NCBI GenBank assembly: GCA_027489475.1
Contig: JAIXZQ010000151.1
Location: 1-10,501 of the forward strand
DNA from: Methylophilus sp.
GTDB taxonomy: Bacteria; Pseudomonadota; Gammaproteobacteria; Burkholderiales; Methylophilaceae
DNA length: 10,501 nucleotides
Direction: 5' to 3'
The notes below the pieces were generated by a model. It was not told where the DNA came from, did no database searches, and worked only from the letters and a program-made list of their open reading frames with translations. Positions 1-6,357 of this stretch are shown in pieces; positions within the stretch are counted from its first letter, which is position 1, and every line of letters starts with the position of its first letter. A program made the translations under genes and the position numbers.

Positions 1-399
1 CTCAACGAAAGTCAGCGCAGTGAAAACGACATCAGCTACCCGCCCTATAACATTGAGCTGGTCGACGAAAATGCTTACCGCATCGTGATGGCGGTGGCTG
101 GTTTTCAGCAAGATGAGCTGGAGATAGAAACCGAGCACCAAGCGTTGCGCGTGACTGGCCGCAAAGCCAACAAAACCCAAGAAACCACCTATTTACACCG
201 TGGCATTGCCACCCGCGATTTTGAACATAAATTCCAGTTGGCTGATCACGTTAAAGTCACCGGTGCAGAGTTGCAACATGGCTTGCTGACCATCGCGCTG
301 GTGCGTGAAATCCCAGAGGCGCTCAAACCGCGCAAAATTGCCATAGGGGCGCCGACCACGCAGGTGCAAAACAGCTTGATTGAGCAAAAAGCCGCGTAA
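1..399 (+). CDS. Small heat-shock protein, Hsp20/IbpA type (5' end missing)
   Basis: This is an ATP-independent holdase chaperone that binds unfolding proteins in the cytoplasm and keeps them ready for refolding by DnaK/ClpB. The frame is open from base 1, so the N-terminus lies outside the window. 132 residues are visible. The alpha-crystallin domain starts near YPPYNIELVDEN (fragment residues 13-24), which is almost the same as in E. coli IbpA. It continues through VAGF (32-35) and the family motif around GAELQHGLLTIAL (88-100). The C-terminal I-x-I anchor used in oligomer assembly is IAI at 113-115, followed by a short tail ending QKAA. By comparison with IbpA, roughly 20-25 residues are missing upstream. 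A strong terminator follows 21 bp after the stop codon. The family is certain. Whether it corresponds to IbpA or another class A Hsp20 cannot be decided from the fragment, so no symbol is given. Confidence 0.95.
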   Translation, partial: LNESQRSENDISYPPYNIELVDENAYRIVMAVAGFQQDELEIETEHQALRVTGRKANKTQETTYLHRGIATRDFEHKFQLADHVKVTGAELQHGLLTIALVREIPEALKPRKIAIGAPTTQVQNSLIEQKAA

Positions 400-420
400 A
401 ATTTAAGTAACGTCGCAGCA

Positions 421-448
421 CAAAAGGGCCTTCAGGCCCTTTTGTTTT
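421..448 (+). terminator. Intrinsic terminator of the hsp20 gene
   Basis: A perfect 10-bp stem (421-430 with 435-444, CAAAAGGGCC / GGCCCTTTTG) with a 4-nt TTCA loop is followed by TTTT at 445-448. It lies 21 bp after the hsp20 stop codon. The A-tract on the 5' arm pairs with Ts on the 3' arm, giving the classical GC-rich core with a U-rich end. Confidence 0.92.
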
Positions 449-554
449 ACTGGCTGTGCTGATCACACCAACAGCAGTCACTGCGATACACCAAACTGCC
501 TCATGGATGCGCGCATACGATAAACAAAAGCGGCATGCCCTGCCCGCTCTGCGT

Positions 555-560
555 TAAAAT
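555..560 (+). promoter_or_regulatory. Possible -10 element upstream of ettA
   Basis: TAAAAT at 555-560 matches the sigma70 -10 consensus at 5 of 6 positions. It lies 33 bp before the ettA start, after a terminator that isolates ettA from hsp20, so a promoter is expected in this gap. No convincing -35 hexamer sits 16-18 bp upstream, so this is a weak call. The rest of 449-593 shows nothing else clear. Confidence 0.3.
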
Positions 561-593
561 AAGCGCCTTTAGTCCCTATTTGGAACACCATTC

Positions 594-2258
594 ATGGCGC
601 AATATGTGATGTCTATGCTCCGCGTGAGCAAAATCGTGCCACCTAAACGGCAAATCATTAAAAATATCTCTTTGTCATTTTTCCCCGGTGCCAAAATCGG
701 CCTGCTTGGCCTGAATGGTGCGGGTAAATCCACGGTATTACGCATTATGGCGGGGGTGGATAAGGAATACGAAGGTGAGGTGCAATGGCAACCTAACTTA
801 TCGATAGGCTATCTGGCGCAAGAGCCGCAGCTCGACCCAGAAAAAACAGTTCGCCAAGAGGTCGAGGCCGGCTTGGGGGCGATTATGGAGGCCAAGCAAA
901 AGCTGGAAGAAATCTACGCCGCCTACGCTGAGCCTGACGCCGATTTTGACAAACTGGCAGAAGAGCAAGCCAAGTATGAAAACATCCTCACCGCCAGCGG
1001 CAGTGATGTTGAACAACAACTTGAAATTGCCGCCGATGCCTTGCGCCTGCCGCCTTGGGATGCGGTCATCGGACCATTGTCGGGCGGTGAAAAGCGCCGT
1101 GTTGCGCTGTGCAAATTGTTGCTCTCTAAGCCAGACATGCTGTTGTTGGATGAACCCACCAACCACCTGGATGCCGAATCTGTGGATTGGTTGGAGCAGT
1201 TTTTGGTGCGCTTTCCTGGTACCGTGGTGGCGGTCACCCACGACCGTTATTTCCTCGATAACGCCGCCGAGTGGATTTTGGAGCTTGACCGCGGTGAAGG
1301 CATTCCTTGGAAAGGCAACTACTCTAGCTGGTTAGAGCAAAAAGAAGAACGTCTGGCCTTAGAGCAAAAGCAAGAAGACGCCCACCGCAAAGCCATGAAA
1401 CAAGAGCTTGAATGGGTGCGTCAAGGGGCTAAAGCGCGTCAAGCCAAAAGCAAGGCGCGTTTGGCACGCTATGAAGAAATGTCCAGCGTGGAATACCAAC
1501 GCCGCAACGAAACCCAAGAAATCTTTATTCCACCGGGTGAACGACTGGGCAATCAGGTCATTGAGTTTGCTGGTGTCAGCAAAGGCTTTGGTGACCGTTT
1601 GTTAATCGATAATCTTTCATTCAGCATCCCGCCCGGCGCCATTGTGGGCGTCATCGGCCCCAACGGCGCGGGTAAATCTACCCTGTTCCGCATGTTGCAA
1701 GGCAAAGAGCAGCCGGATAGCGGCGAAATTCTCATCGGCCCCACCGTTAAACTGGCCGCGGTAGACCAAACCCGTGAAGGGCTAGATAACGATAAGACGG
1801 TGTTCGAAGCGATTTCTGGTGGCCTAGATGTGCTCAGTGTTGGCAAGTTTGAAATGCCTAGCCGTGCCTATATTGGCCGCTTTAATTTTAAAGGCGGCGA
1901 CCAGCAAAAAATCGTTGGTCAACTGTCTGGCGGTGAACGTGGTCGCTTGCATCTGGCTAAAACTTTGATTTCAGGCGCCAACGTCTTGCTGCTCGACGAG
2001 CCGTCTAACGACCTCGATGTTGAAACATTGCGCGCTTTGGAAGATGCCCTGCTCGAGTTTGCAGGGTGCGTACTGGTCACCTCGCATGACCGTTGGTTTT
2101 TGGACCGGATTGCCACCCATATCCTCGCTGCAGAGGGTGACTCGCAGTGGACCTTCTTTAATGGTAATTACCAAGAGTATGAAGCGGACAAGAAAAAACG
2201 GCTGGGTGAAGAAGCCGCTAAACCCAAGCGCATACGCTATAAACCGATTTCTCGTTAA
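594..2258 (+). CDS. ettA: Energy-dependent translational throttle protein EttA (ABC-F ATPase)
   Basis: EttA binds the ribosomal E site and, depending on the ATP/ADP state, gates entry into the first elongation cycle. It is cytoplasmic and has no membrane domain. The 554 residues match the E. coli length of 555 and align from the first residue (MAQYVMSM, then VPPKRQIIKNISLSFFPGAK). Two ABC domains are visible. Domain 1 has Walker A GLNGAGKST (39-47), signature LSGGE (162-166), Walker B LLLDEP (183-188) and switch H216. The arm insertion lies at about 95-139. The charged linker that contacts tRNA (PtIM) spans about 242-322. Domain 2 has Walker A GPNGAGKST (355-363), signature LSGGE (444-448), Walker B LLLDEP (465-470) and H498. 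The second site reads DEPSNDLD where DEPTNDLD is usual. A GGAA ribosome-binding site lies at 582-585, 8 nt before the ATG. The gene is monocistronic between two terminators. Confidence in EttA over Uup or YheS is high because of the arm and the N-terminal match. Confidence 0.97.
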   Translation: MAQYVMSMLRVSKIVPPKRQIIKNISLSFFPGAKIGLLGLNGAGKSTVLRIMAGVDKEYEGEVQWQPNLSIGYLAQEPQLDPEKTVRQEVEAGLGAIMEAKQKLEEIYAAYAEPDADFDKLAEEQAKYENILTASGSDVEQQLEIAADALRLPPWDAVIGPLSGGEKRRVALCKLLLSKPDMLLLDEPTNHLDAESVDWLEQFLVRFPGTVVAVTHDRYFLDNAAEWILELDRGEGIPWKGNYSSWLEQKEERLALEQKQEDAHRKAMKQELEWVRQGAKARQAKSKARLARYEEMSSVEYQRRNETQEIFIPPGERLGNQVIEFAGVSKGFGDRLLIDNLSFSIPPGAIVGVIGPNGAGKSTLFRMLQGKEQPDSGEILIGPTVKLAAVDQTREGLDNDKTVFEAISGGLDVLSVGKFEMPSRAYIGRFNFKGGDQQKIVGQLSGGERGRLHLAKTLISGANVLLLDEPSNDLDVETLRALEDALLEFAGCVLVTSHDRWFLDRIATHILAAEGDSQWTFFNGNYQEYEADKKKRLGEEAAKPKRIRYKPISR

Positions 2259-2272
2259 GTATTGGATGTTGT

Positions 2273-2305
2273 AAATAAGCCTGCAATGATGCAGGCTTAT
2301 TTTTT
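2273..2305 (+). terminator. Intrinsic terminator of ettA, possibly bidirectional
   Basis: A perfect 13-bp stem (2273-2285 with 2290-2302, core AAGCCTGCA / TGCAGGCTT) with a 4-nt ATGA loop runs into a T-tract at 2300-2305. It begins 14 bp after the ettA stop. The convergent SDR gene ends at 2342, and on the minus strand the same stem ends in TTATTT, so it may also stop that transcript. Confidence 0.9.
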
Positions 2306-2341
2306 ACGTGCTAAGCAGGCTTTGCACAGGGCCTAAGGCGT

Positions 2342-3157
2342 TTATTTAGTGGGTGCCTGTCGGCTTTTATGTGGCGCGTTTTTCGTCAGCGCATCCCATA
2401 CGCAGGCAGGCAATAAGCGCATCAGTCGTGAGACGATAGCCATTGGCCAAGGGATGACGGTGTAGCGGCGTCGATTGGCGATGGCGCGCACTGCCCGTTG
2501 GGCAAAGTCGTCTGCATCTATGATAAACGGCATGGGATAGGTATTGACGGCTGTCATAGGCGTACGCACATAGCCGGGGGCGATGGTGGTGACGCTGATG
2601 TGGTGCGGTTGCATCTCCACTCTGAGGCTTTCTAGGTAGGTGATGGCAGCCGCTTTGCTGGCGCTGTAGGCGCCTGAACCGGGAAGGCCACGGATGCCTG
2701 CCACGCTAGCAATGCCGACCAGTTGTGCAGGGCTGCCTTGCTGCGCGGCCGTTTTCATGGCGGCTAAAAAGGGTTGAAAAGTGTGTACCAGCCCCATGAC
2801 ATTGGTATCCATCACGGCTTGAAAAGCGGCGATGTCTTCGGCGTGTTCTGTCAGGGTGCCGCGGCTCACCCCTGCGTTGGCAATGACCAAGTGCGGTGTT
2901 CCGTAGCGCGCCATGACTTTTTCTGCCATGGTCTGCATGGCCATGGCATCACGCACATCAACCACAAACGTCGCCACTTGGGCTTGGGTGTCTTGTGCAA
3001 GCCGCGATGCCAGCGCGTCTAGGGCGGCTGGCTGCCGGCCAATCAGCATTAATTGGCATTGCGCGCCATATTGCTGCGCATAAGCGCTGGCCAAAGCGGT
3101 GCCTAGGCCGCTGGAAGCGCCGGTAATCACAATACATTTGGCTGTGGTGGCTGACAT
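2342..3157 (-). CDS. SDR-family NAD(P)-dependent oxidoreductase
   Basis: A classical short-chain dehydrogenase/reductase of 271 residues that interconverts an alcohol and a carbonyl using NAD(P). The substrate cannot be read from the sequence. Seen: the nucleotide-binding TGASSGLG (12-19) on the first Rossmann strand, NAG (94-96), and the catalytic tetrad N119, S151, Y164 and K168 (YSASK). PGYVRTPM (194-201) follows. The C-terminal tail (about 230-271) combines hydrophobic residues with Arg/Lys and may help it sit on a membrane or oligomerise; this is inference. The start at 3157 (MSATTAK) puts the first beta strand at residues 7-11, as is normal for SDRs. An upstream in-frame ATG at 3244 would add 29 unrelated residues and would begin beside the T-tract of the dsbA terminator. 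The ribosome-binding site is weak. The gene stands alone, convergent with ettA and separated from dsbA by a terminator. Confidence 0.9.
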   Translation of the reverse strand: MSATTAKCIVITGASSGLGTALASAYAQQYGAQCQLMLIGRQPAALDALASRLAQDTQAQVATFVVDVRDAMAMQTMAEKVMARYGTPHLVIANAGVSRGTLTEHAEDIAAFQAVMDTNVMGLVHTFQPFLAAMKTAAQQGSPAQLVGIASVAGIRGLPGSGAYSASKAAAITYLESLRVEMQPHHISVTTIAPGYVRTPMTAVNTYPMPFIIDADDFAQRAVRAIANRRRYTVIPWPMAIVSRLMRLLPACVWDALTKNAPHKSRQAPTK

Positions 3158-3244
3158 AAGCGTGCTTGGCTGTTGTGGGCTTGTAGCATGCCATAAAGCC
3201 ACAGACGATGAAAGCCTGACACGCCCTAGCTGTATGCCAGCCAT

Positions 3245-3269
3245 AAAAAACCCCAGCGATGCCGCGGGG
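3245..3269 (-). terminator. Intrinsic terminator of the argS-SPOR-dsbA operon
   Basis: Read on the minus strand, CCCC-GCG, a 4-nt GCAT loop, CGC, one bulged T and GGGG form a 7-bp GC-only stem (3266-3269 with 3251-3254; 3263-3265 with 3256-3258). Six Ts follow at 3250-3245. It lies 25 bp downstream of the dsbA stop codon and marks the end of that transcription unit. Confidence 0.85.
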
Positions 3270-3294
3270 GGTGGGTGTGTTGCTTATAAGCGGC

Positions 3295-3939
3295 TTATTT
3301 TTTGCCCGCAGCGCGGTCTTTACGCACGTTTTGAATAATGTAATCCGCAGTTTGCAGCGCGGCTTCGTTGCCACCAGCCATGGAGCTTCCGGTCATGTAT
3401 TTGCCGTCAATCACCAGCGCAGGGACGCCTGTGGCACCCGAGGCTCTAAATATCTGCATGGCTTTGTTCATTTGCATGTTCACAGCAAACGATTTAAATG
3501 CTTTTTCAACCTTGATCTTATCCAAGCCGCCTTGTTTGGTCACCCAGTCTATGGCCGCCGCTTCGTCGGTAGGGCTCAGACTTTTGCTTTTGTGGATGGC
3601 ATCAAACAATTGGCTATGCAGTTTATCGAACACGCCCAGCTCTTGCATGGCAAAAAAGGTTTTGGCCATGGGTGCCCAGCTTGCATTAGGCAGTGCGGGC
3701 ATGCGTTTGAAATACACATCGGCGGGCAGCTTTTTCACCCAGGCATCTAGCGGATGTTCCATGTGGTAGCAGTGTGGGCAGCCATACCAAAACAATTCCA
3801 TGACTTCGATTTTGCCGGGCTGGTCGGTGGTGATGGGCTGTGCTACTTGGTCAAATTGCTCGCCAGCTTGGGGGTCTGCCAGTGCAACAGCAGAACTGAG
3901 GCCAACTAACATCAAGATACTCAACAACAAGTTTTTCAT
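3295..3939 (-). CDS. dsbA: Periplasmic thiol:disulfide oxidase DsbA
   Basis: DsbA introduces disulfide bonds into proteins as they enter the periplasm and is re-oxidised by the membrane protein DsbB, which is not encoded here. The 214-residue product starts with a typical Sec signal peptide: K2, a hydrophobic stretch at 4-19, and a probable cleavage after A21 (VALA before DPQAGEQ). The thioredoxin-fold active site is CPHC (C54-C57) in FWYGCPHCYHMEH. The cis-proline loop is GVPAL, with P173. The helical insertion between these two parts (about 75-160) is as expected for DsbA rather than for a plain thioredoxin. It lies 68 bp downstream of the SPOR-domain gene on the same strand and is followed by the operon terminator, so it is probably the last gene of argS-SPOR-dsbA. 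The ribosome-binding site is poor (an AGAAAG-like stretch). Confidence 0.95.
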   Translation of the reverse strand: MKNLLLSILMLVGLSSAVALADPQAGEQFDQVAQPITTDQPGKIEVMELFWYGCPHCYHMEHPLDAWVKKLPADVYFKRMPALPNASWAPMAKTFFAMQELGVFDKLHSQLFDAIHKSKSLSPTDEAAAIDWVTKQGGLDKIKVEKAFKSFAVNMQMNKAMQIFRASGATGVPALVIDGKYMTGSSMAGGNEAALQTADYIIQNVRKDRAAGKK

Positions 3940-4007
3940 AACGCTTTGCTTTCTAGTGGAGGGAAAGTCCTGCTTTAACGTTGCGTGCGCGTGGCGAGAT
4001 GACAGCG

Positions 4008-4604
4008 TTAATGCGCAGAGGATTCAATATTGACTTTAATCAGATTGGGCTGAAAGCCATTGGTTTCCAAGTCATGACTGATTTTGCTGATTTTGGCCAA
4101 GTCATTCAGGGGGCCTATGCGTACTCTGTGCATGGTGCCTTTGTTGGGAATCTCCGCCGTTTGCACCACGGCTTCAAAGCCCACCAGGGCCAGCCGCGTT
4201 TTCAGGTTATTGGCGTCATCTTCTTTGGCAAAAGCGCCCACTTGAATAAAGTAGCTTTCTTGCTTGATGGTGGGATTCTTTCTCACTTGCTCTTCACTGA
4301 TCTTGCTCTCGGTGTCGGGCAAGATGGTGTAAAAATCAAACTTGTTGGGGTCTTCAATCGTGGACGAGCCAGGTTTGACTTCTTCTTCGGTCACCGTGTT
4401 TTTGATGGGCAACTCAAGCTCGTTGGCGGCAGGACTAAACACCCCATTAAACGGACTGTGATCGCCTTTGATATAAATAATCAAGCCCACCGTAGAGGCC
4501 ACGCCCAACAACAAGCCCACCAGCAGGCCGTTAAAAAACGTGCTGCCGCTACTGCTACGCTTGGATTTGGCGGTGGATGACGTGGGTTTGTAGTCGCGAC
4601 TCAT
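4008..4604 (-). CDS. SPOR-domain membrane protein, FtsN-like
   Basis: A bitopic inner-membrane protein of 198 residues that probably binds denuded septal peptidoglycan through its SPOR domain, as FtsN and related division or envelope proteins do. The order of parts is: a short cytoplasmic N-terminus rich in Ser and Lys/Arg (1-22); one transmembrane helix (about 23-46, FFNGLLVGLLLGVASTVGLI); a low-complexity acidic periplasmic linker with the motif FDFYTILPDTE (89-99); and a C-terminal SPOR domain (about 116-193) starting YFIQVGAF (118-125), with HRVRIGP at 159-165. It begins 35 bp after argS ends on the same strand, so co-transcription is likely. In Pseudomonas a SPOR protein of this kind also follows argS next to priA, which supports the FtsN-like label. 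The true FtsN role in division is an inference, so no symbol is assigned. Confidence 0.88.
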   Translation of the reverse strand: MSRDYKPTSSTAKSKRSSSGSTFFNGLLVGLLLGVASTVGLIIYIKGDHSPFNGVFSPAANELELPIKNTVTEEEVKPGSSTIEDPNKFDFYTILPDTESKISEEQVRKNPTIKQESYFIQVGAFAKEDDANNLKTRLALVGFEAVVQTAEIPNKGTMHRVRIGPLNDLAKISKISHDLETNGFQPNLIKVNIESSAH

Positions 4605-4639
4605 AGCTTGTCTGCAATCTCAGCAAAAGGCCGTCTGGC

Positions 4640-6331
4640 TTACATTTTTTCGGGCGCGCTGACACCCAGCAAACCCAAACCGTTACGCAATACCGTGCGC
4701 GTAGCGGTAATCAATGATAGACGGGCTTGCTTGACGTGTGCATCCTCCACCAAAAATTTGGTGTCATTGTAATAACTATGCAATGCACTGGCTAGTTCTT
4801 TAAGGTAATTGGCCACCATATGCGGTGCCAATGCCTGACAAGCGCTGGCCACCAGCTCAGGATATTGACTGAGCATCTGCATCAGGGCGGTTTCTGCGGC
4901 GCTGGTCAGCGGACTTAATTCTGCCTGTTGTAAGCGAGCGATGTCGCCGCCCCATTGATGCAATACGCTGCAAATCCGTGCATGCGCATATTGGATGTAA
5001 TAGACCGGGTTATCGTTGGTTTGCGCACGCGCTAAGTCAATGTCGAACACCAATTGCGAGTCTGGGCTACGTGCTGCCAAAAAGTAGCGGGTGGCGTCAC
5101 AGCCGACTTCTTCAATCAGGTCACGCAGAGTGACGTAGCTGCCCGCACGCTTGGAGAGCTTGACTTCTTCACCCCCGCGCATCACGGTCACCATCTGGTG
5201 TAGCACATATTCTGGCCAGCCTTGCGGGATGCCAACATCCAGCGCCTGTAAACCAGCCCGCACGCGGGTAATCGTGCTGTGGTGGTCTGCACCTTGCTCG
5301 TTAATCACGCGGCTAAAGCCACGGTTCCATTTTTCACGGTGATAGGCGACATCGGGCACAAAATAGGTGTAGCCGCCTTCTTTTTTGCGCATTACACGGT
5401 CTTTGTCGTCGCCAAAATCGGTGGTGCGTAACCACAGCGCATTGTCTTGTTCGTAGGTGTGGCCGCTGGCAATCAAGGCTTGTACCGTCTGCTCAACCTT
5501 GCCTTCGGTGTAGAGCGCGCTCTCGAGCGAGAACACGTCAAATTTGATTTGAAAGGCTTGCAGGTCGAGGTCTTGCTCATGGCGCAAATAAGCGACAGCA
5601 AATTTACGAATGGCATCGACATCCTCCAATGTCCCGCTGGCAGTCACTTGCATATCATCGGCGGTGACGCTGGCTTTGGCCAGATAAGCCTCTGCGATGT
5701 CTGCAATATAGTCGCCGCGATAGCCATCCTCAGGAAACGCTGGGTCGCTAGGCAAAATCCCTTGCGCGCGCGCCAACACCGATTTGGTCAGGTTGTCGAT
5801 TTGTGCGCCTGCATCGTTGTAATAAAACTCGCGCGTGACTCGCCAGCCATTGGCGGCCAGTAAGCGGCACAAACAATCTCCGACCGCAGCCCCCCGACCA
5901 TGTCCGACATGTAACGGACCCGTTGGATTGGCTGAGACAAATTCGACTTGTACCGGCTGTTGCTGACCGCTGGTGTTGCGGCCAAAGTCCTCACCTGCCC
6001 GCAAAATAGTGTGCACGATGGCTTGTTTGCTGTGGGCGGAGACAAAAAAGTTGATAAACCCTGCGCCCGCAATCTCCACCTTGCTGATGACCTGATTGGC
6101 AGGCAAGCCATCGATAATCTGCTGTGCGATGACACGTGGATTTTGCTTAAGCGGCTTGGCCAATTGCATGGCAATATTGCTGGCAAAGTCGCCATGATCG
6201 GCTGACTTCGGCCGTTCCAGCACAATATTCAGGGAGGAGGTGTCTTCAACCAGGGGCTGCACCGCGTGCAGAATGAGTTCGGTGATTAGTTGTTTCAAGG
6301 TTAAAATGCGGCTTAGGGGTAAAACCCACAT
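4640..6331 (-). CDS. argS: Arginyl-tRNA synthetase
   Basis: This class Ia synthetase charges tRNA-Arg with arginine using ATP in the cytoplasm. From the ATG at 6331 the product has 563 residues (E. coli 577). Seen: the N-terminal tRNA D-loop-binding domain (about 12-110, with [10 protein letters not shown] and [13 protein letters not shown]), the HIGH motif as HVGHG (141-145) after VSANPTGPL, the KMSKS-type loop as KLSKR (391-395), and the helical anticodon-binding domain ending in the family-typical [13 protein letters not shown]. The first 11 residues ([11 protein letters not shown]) have no counterpart in E. coli ArgRS. A TTG at 6298-6296 would begin MKQLITELI and fit the family start better. 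The ATG, however, has AGG 5 nt upstream, while the TTG has no visible Shine-Dalgarno sequence. The start is therefore uncertain by 11 codons. It is the first gene of argS-SPOR-dsbA and is divergent from priA. Confidence 0.96.
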   Translation of the reverse strand: MWVLPLSRILTLKQLITELILHAVQPLVEDTSSLNIVLERPKSADHGDFASNIAMQLAKPLKQNPRVIAQQIIDGLPANQVISKVEIAGAGFINFFVSAHSKQAIVHTILRAGEDFGRNTSGQQQPVQVEFVSANPTGPLHVGHGRGAAVGDCLCRLLAANGWRVTREFYYNDAGAQIDNLTKSVLARAQGILPSDPAFPEDGYRGDYIADIAEAYLAKASVTADDMQVTASGTLEDVDAIRKFAVAYLRHEQDLDLQAFQIKFDVFSLESALYTEGKVEQTVQALIASGHTYEQDNALWLRTTDFGDDKDRVMRKKEGGYTYFVPDVAYHREKWNRGFSRVINEQGADHHSTITRVRAGLQALDVGIPQGWPEYVLHQMVTVMRGGEEVKLSKRAGSYVTLRDLIEEVGCDATRYFLAARSPDSQLVFDIDLARAQTNDNPVYYIQYAHARICSVLHQWGGDIARLQQAELSPLTSAAETALMQMLSQYPELVASACQALAPHMVANYLKELASALHSYYNDTKFLVEDAHVKQARLSLITATRTVLRNGLGLLGVSAPEKM

Positions 6332-6339
6332 TTTAACCT
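6298..6339. repeat. 11-bp inverted repeat at the argS/priA junction
   Basis: AGGTTAAAATG at 6298-6308 is repeated exactly in inverse orientation as CATTTTAACCT at 6329-6339, with a 20-bp spacer. The spacer holds a small nested hairpin (GGGT 6317-6320 with ACCC 6324-6327). Each arm contains TAAAAT, a good sigma70 -10 hexamer, the two facing each other on opposite strands. No matching -35 hexamers are clear. It could be a pair of overlapping divergent promoters, an operator, or an RNA hairpin ahead of argS. The right arm lies just upstream of the argS ATG at 6331 and overlaps it. Confidence 0.6.
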
Positions 6340-6357
6340 AAATAGACCTTTTCACCC

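Noticed and set aside
798-1241. A 147-codon minus-strand frame inside ettA
   Set aside because: It lies entirely within conserved EttA coding sequence, including Walker B, and has no recognisable product.
3259-3750. A 163-codon plus-strand frame antisense to dsbA
   Set aside because: The DsbA signal peptide, CPHC site and cis-proline loop on the minus strand account for this DNA; the antisense frame has no family features.
3981-4580. A 199-codon plus-strand frame covering nearly all of the SPOR-domain gene
   Set aside because: The minus strand carries a transmembrane helix and a complete SPOR domain in the right order; the plus-strand frame has no known motif and is a shadow of it.
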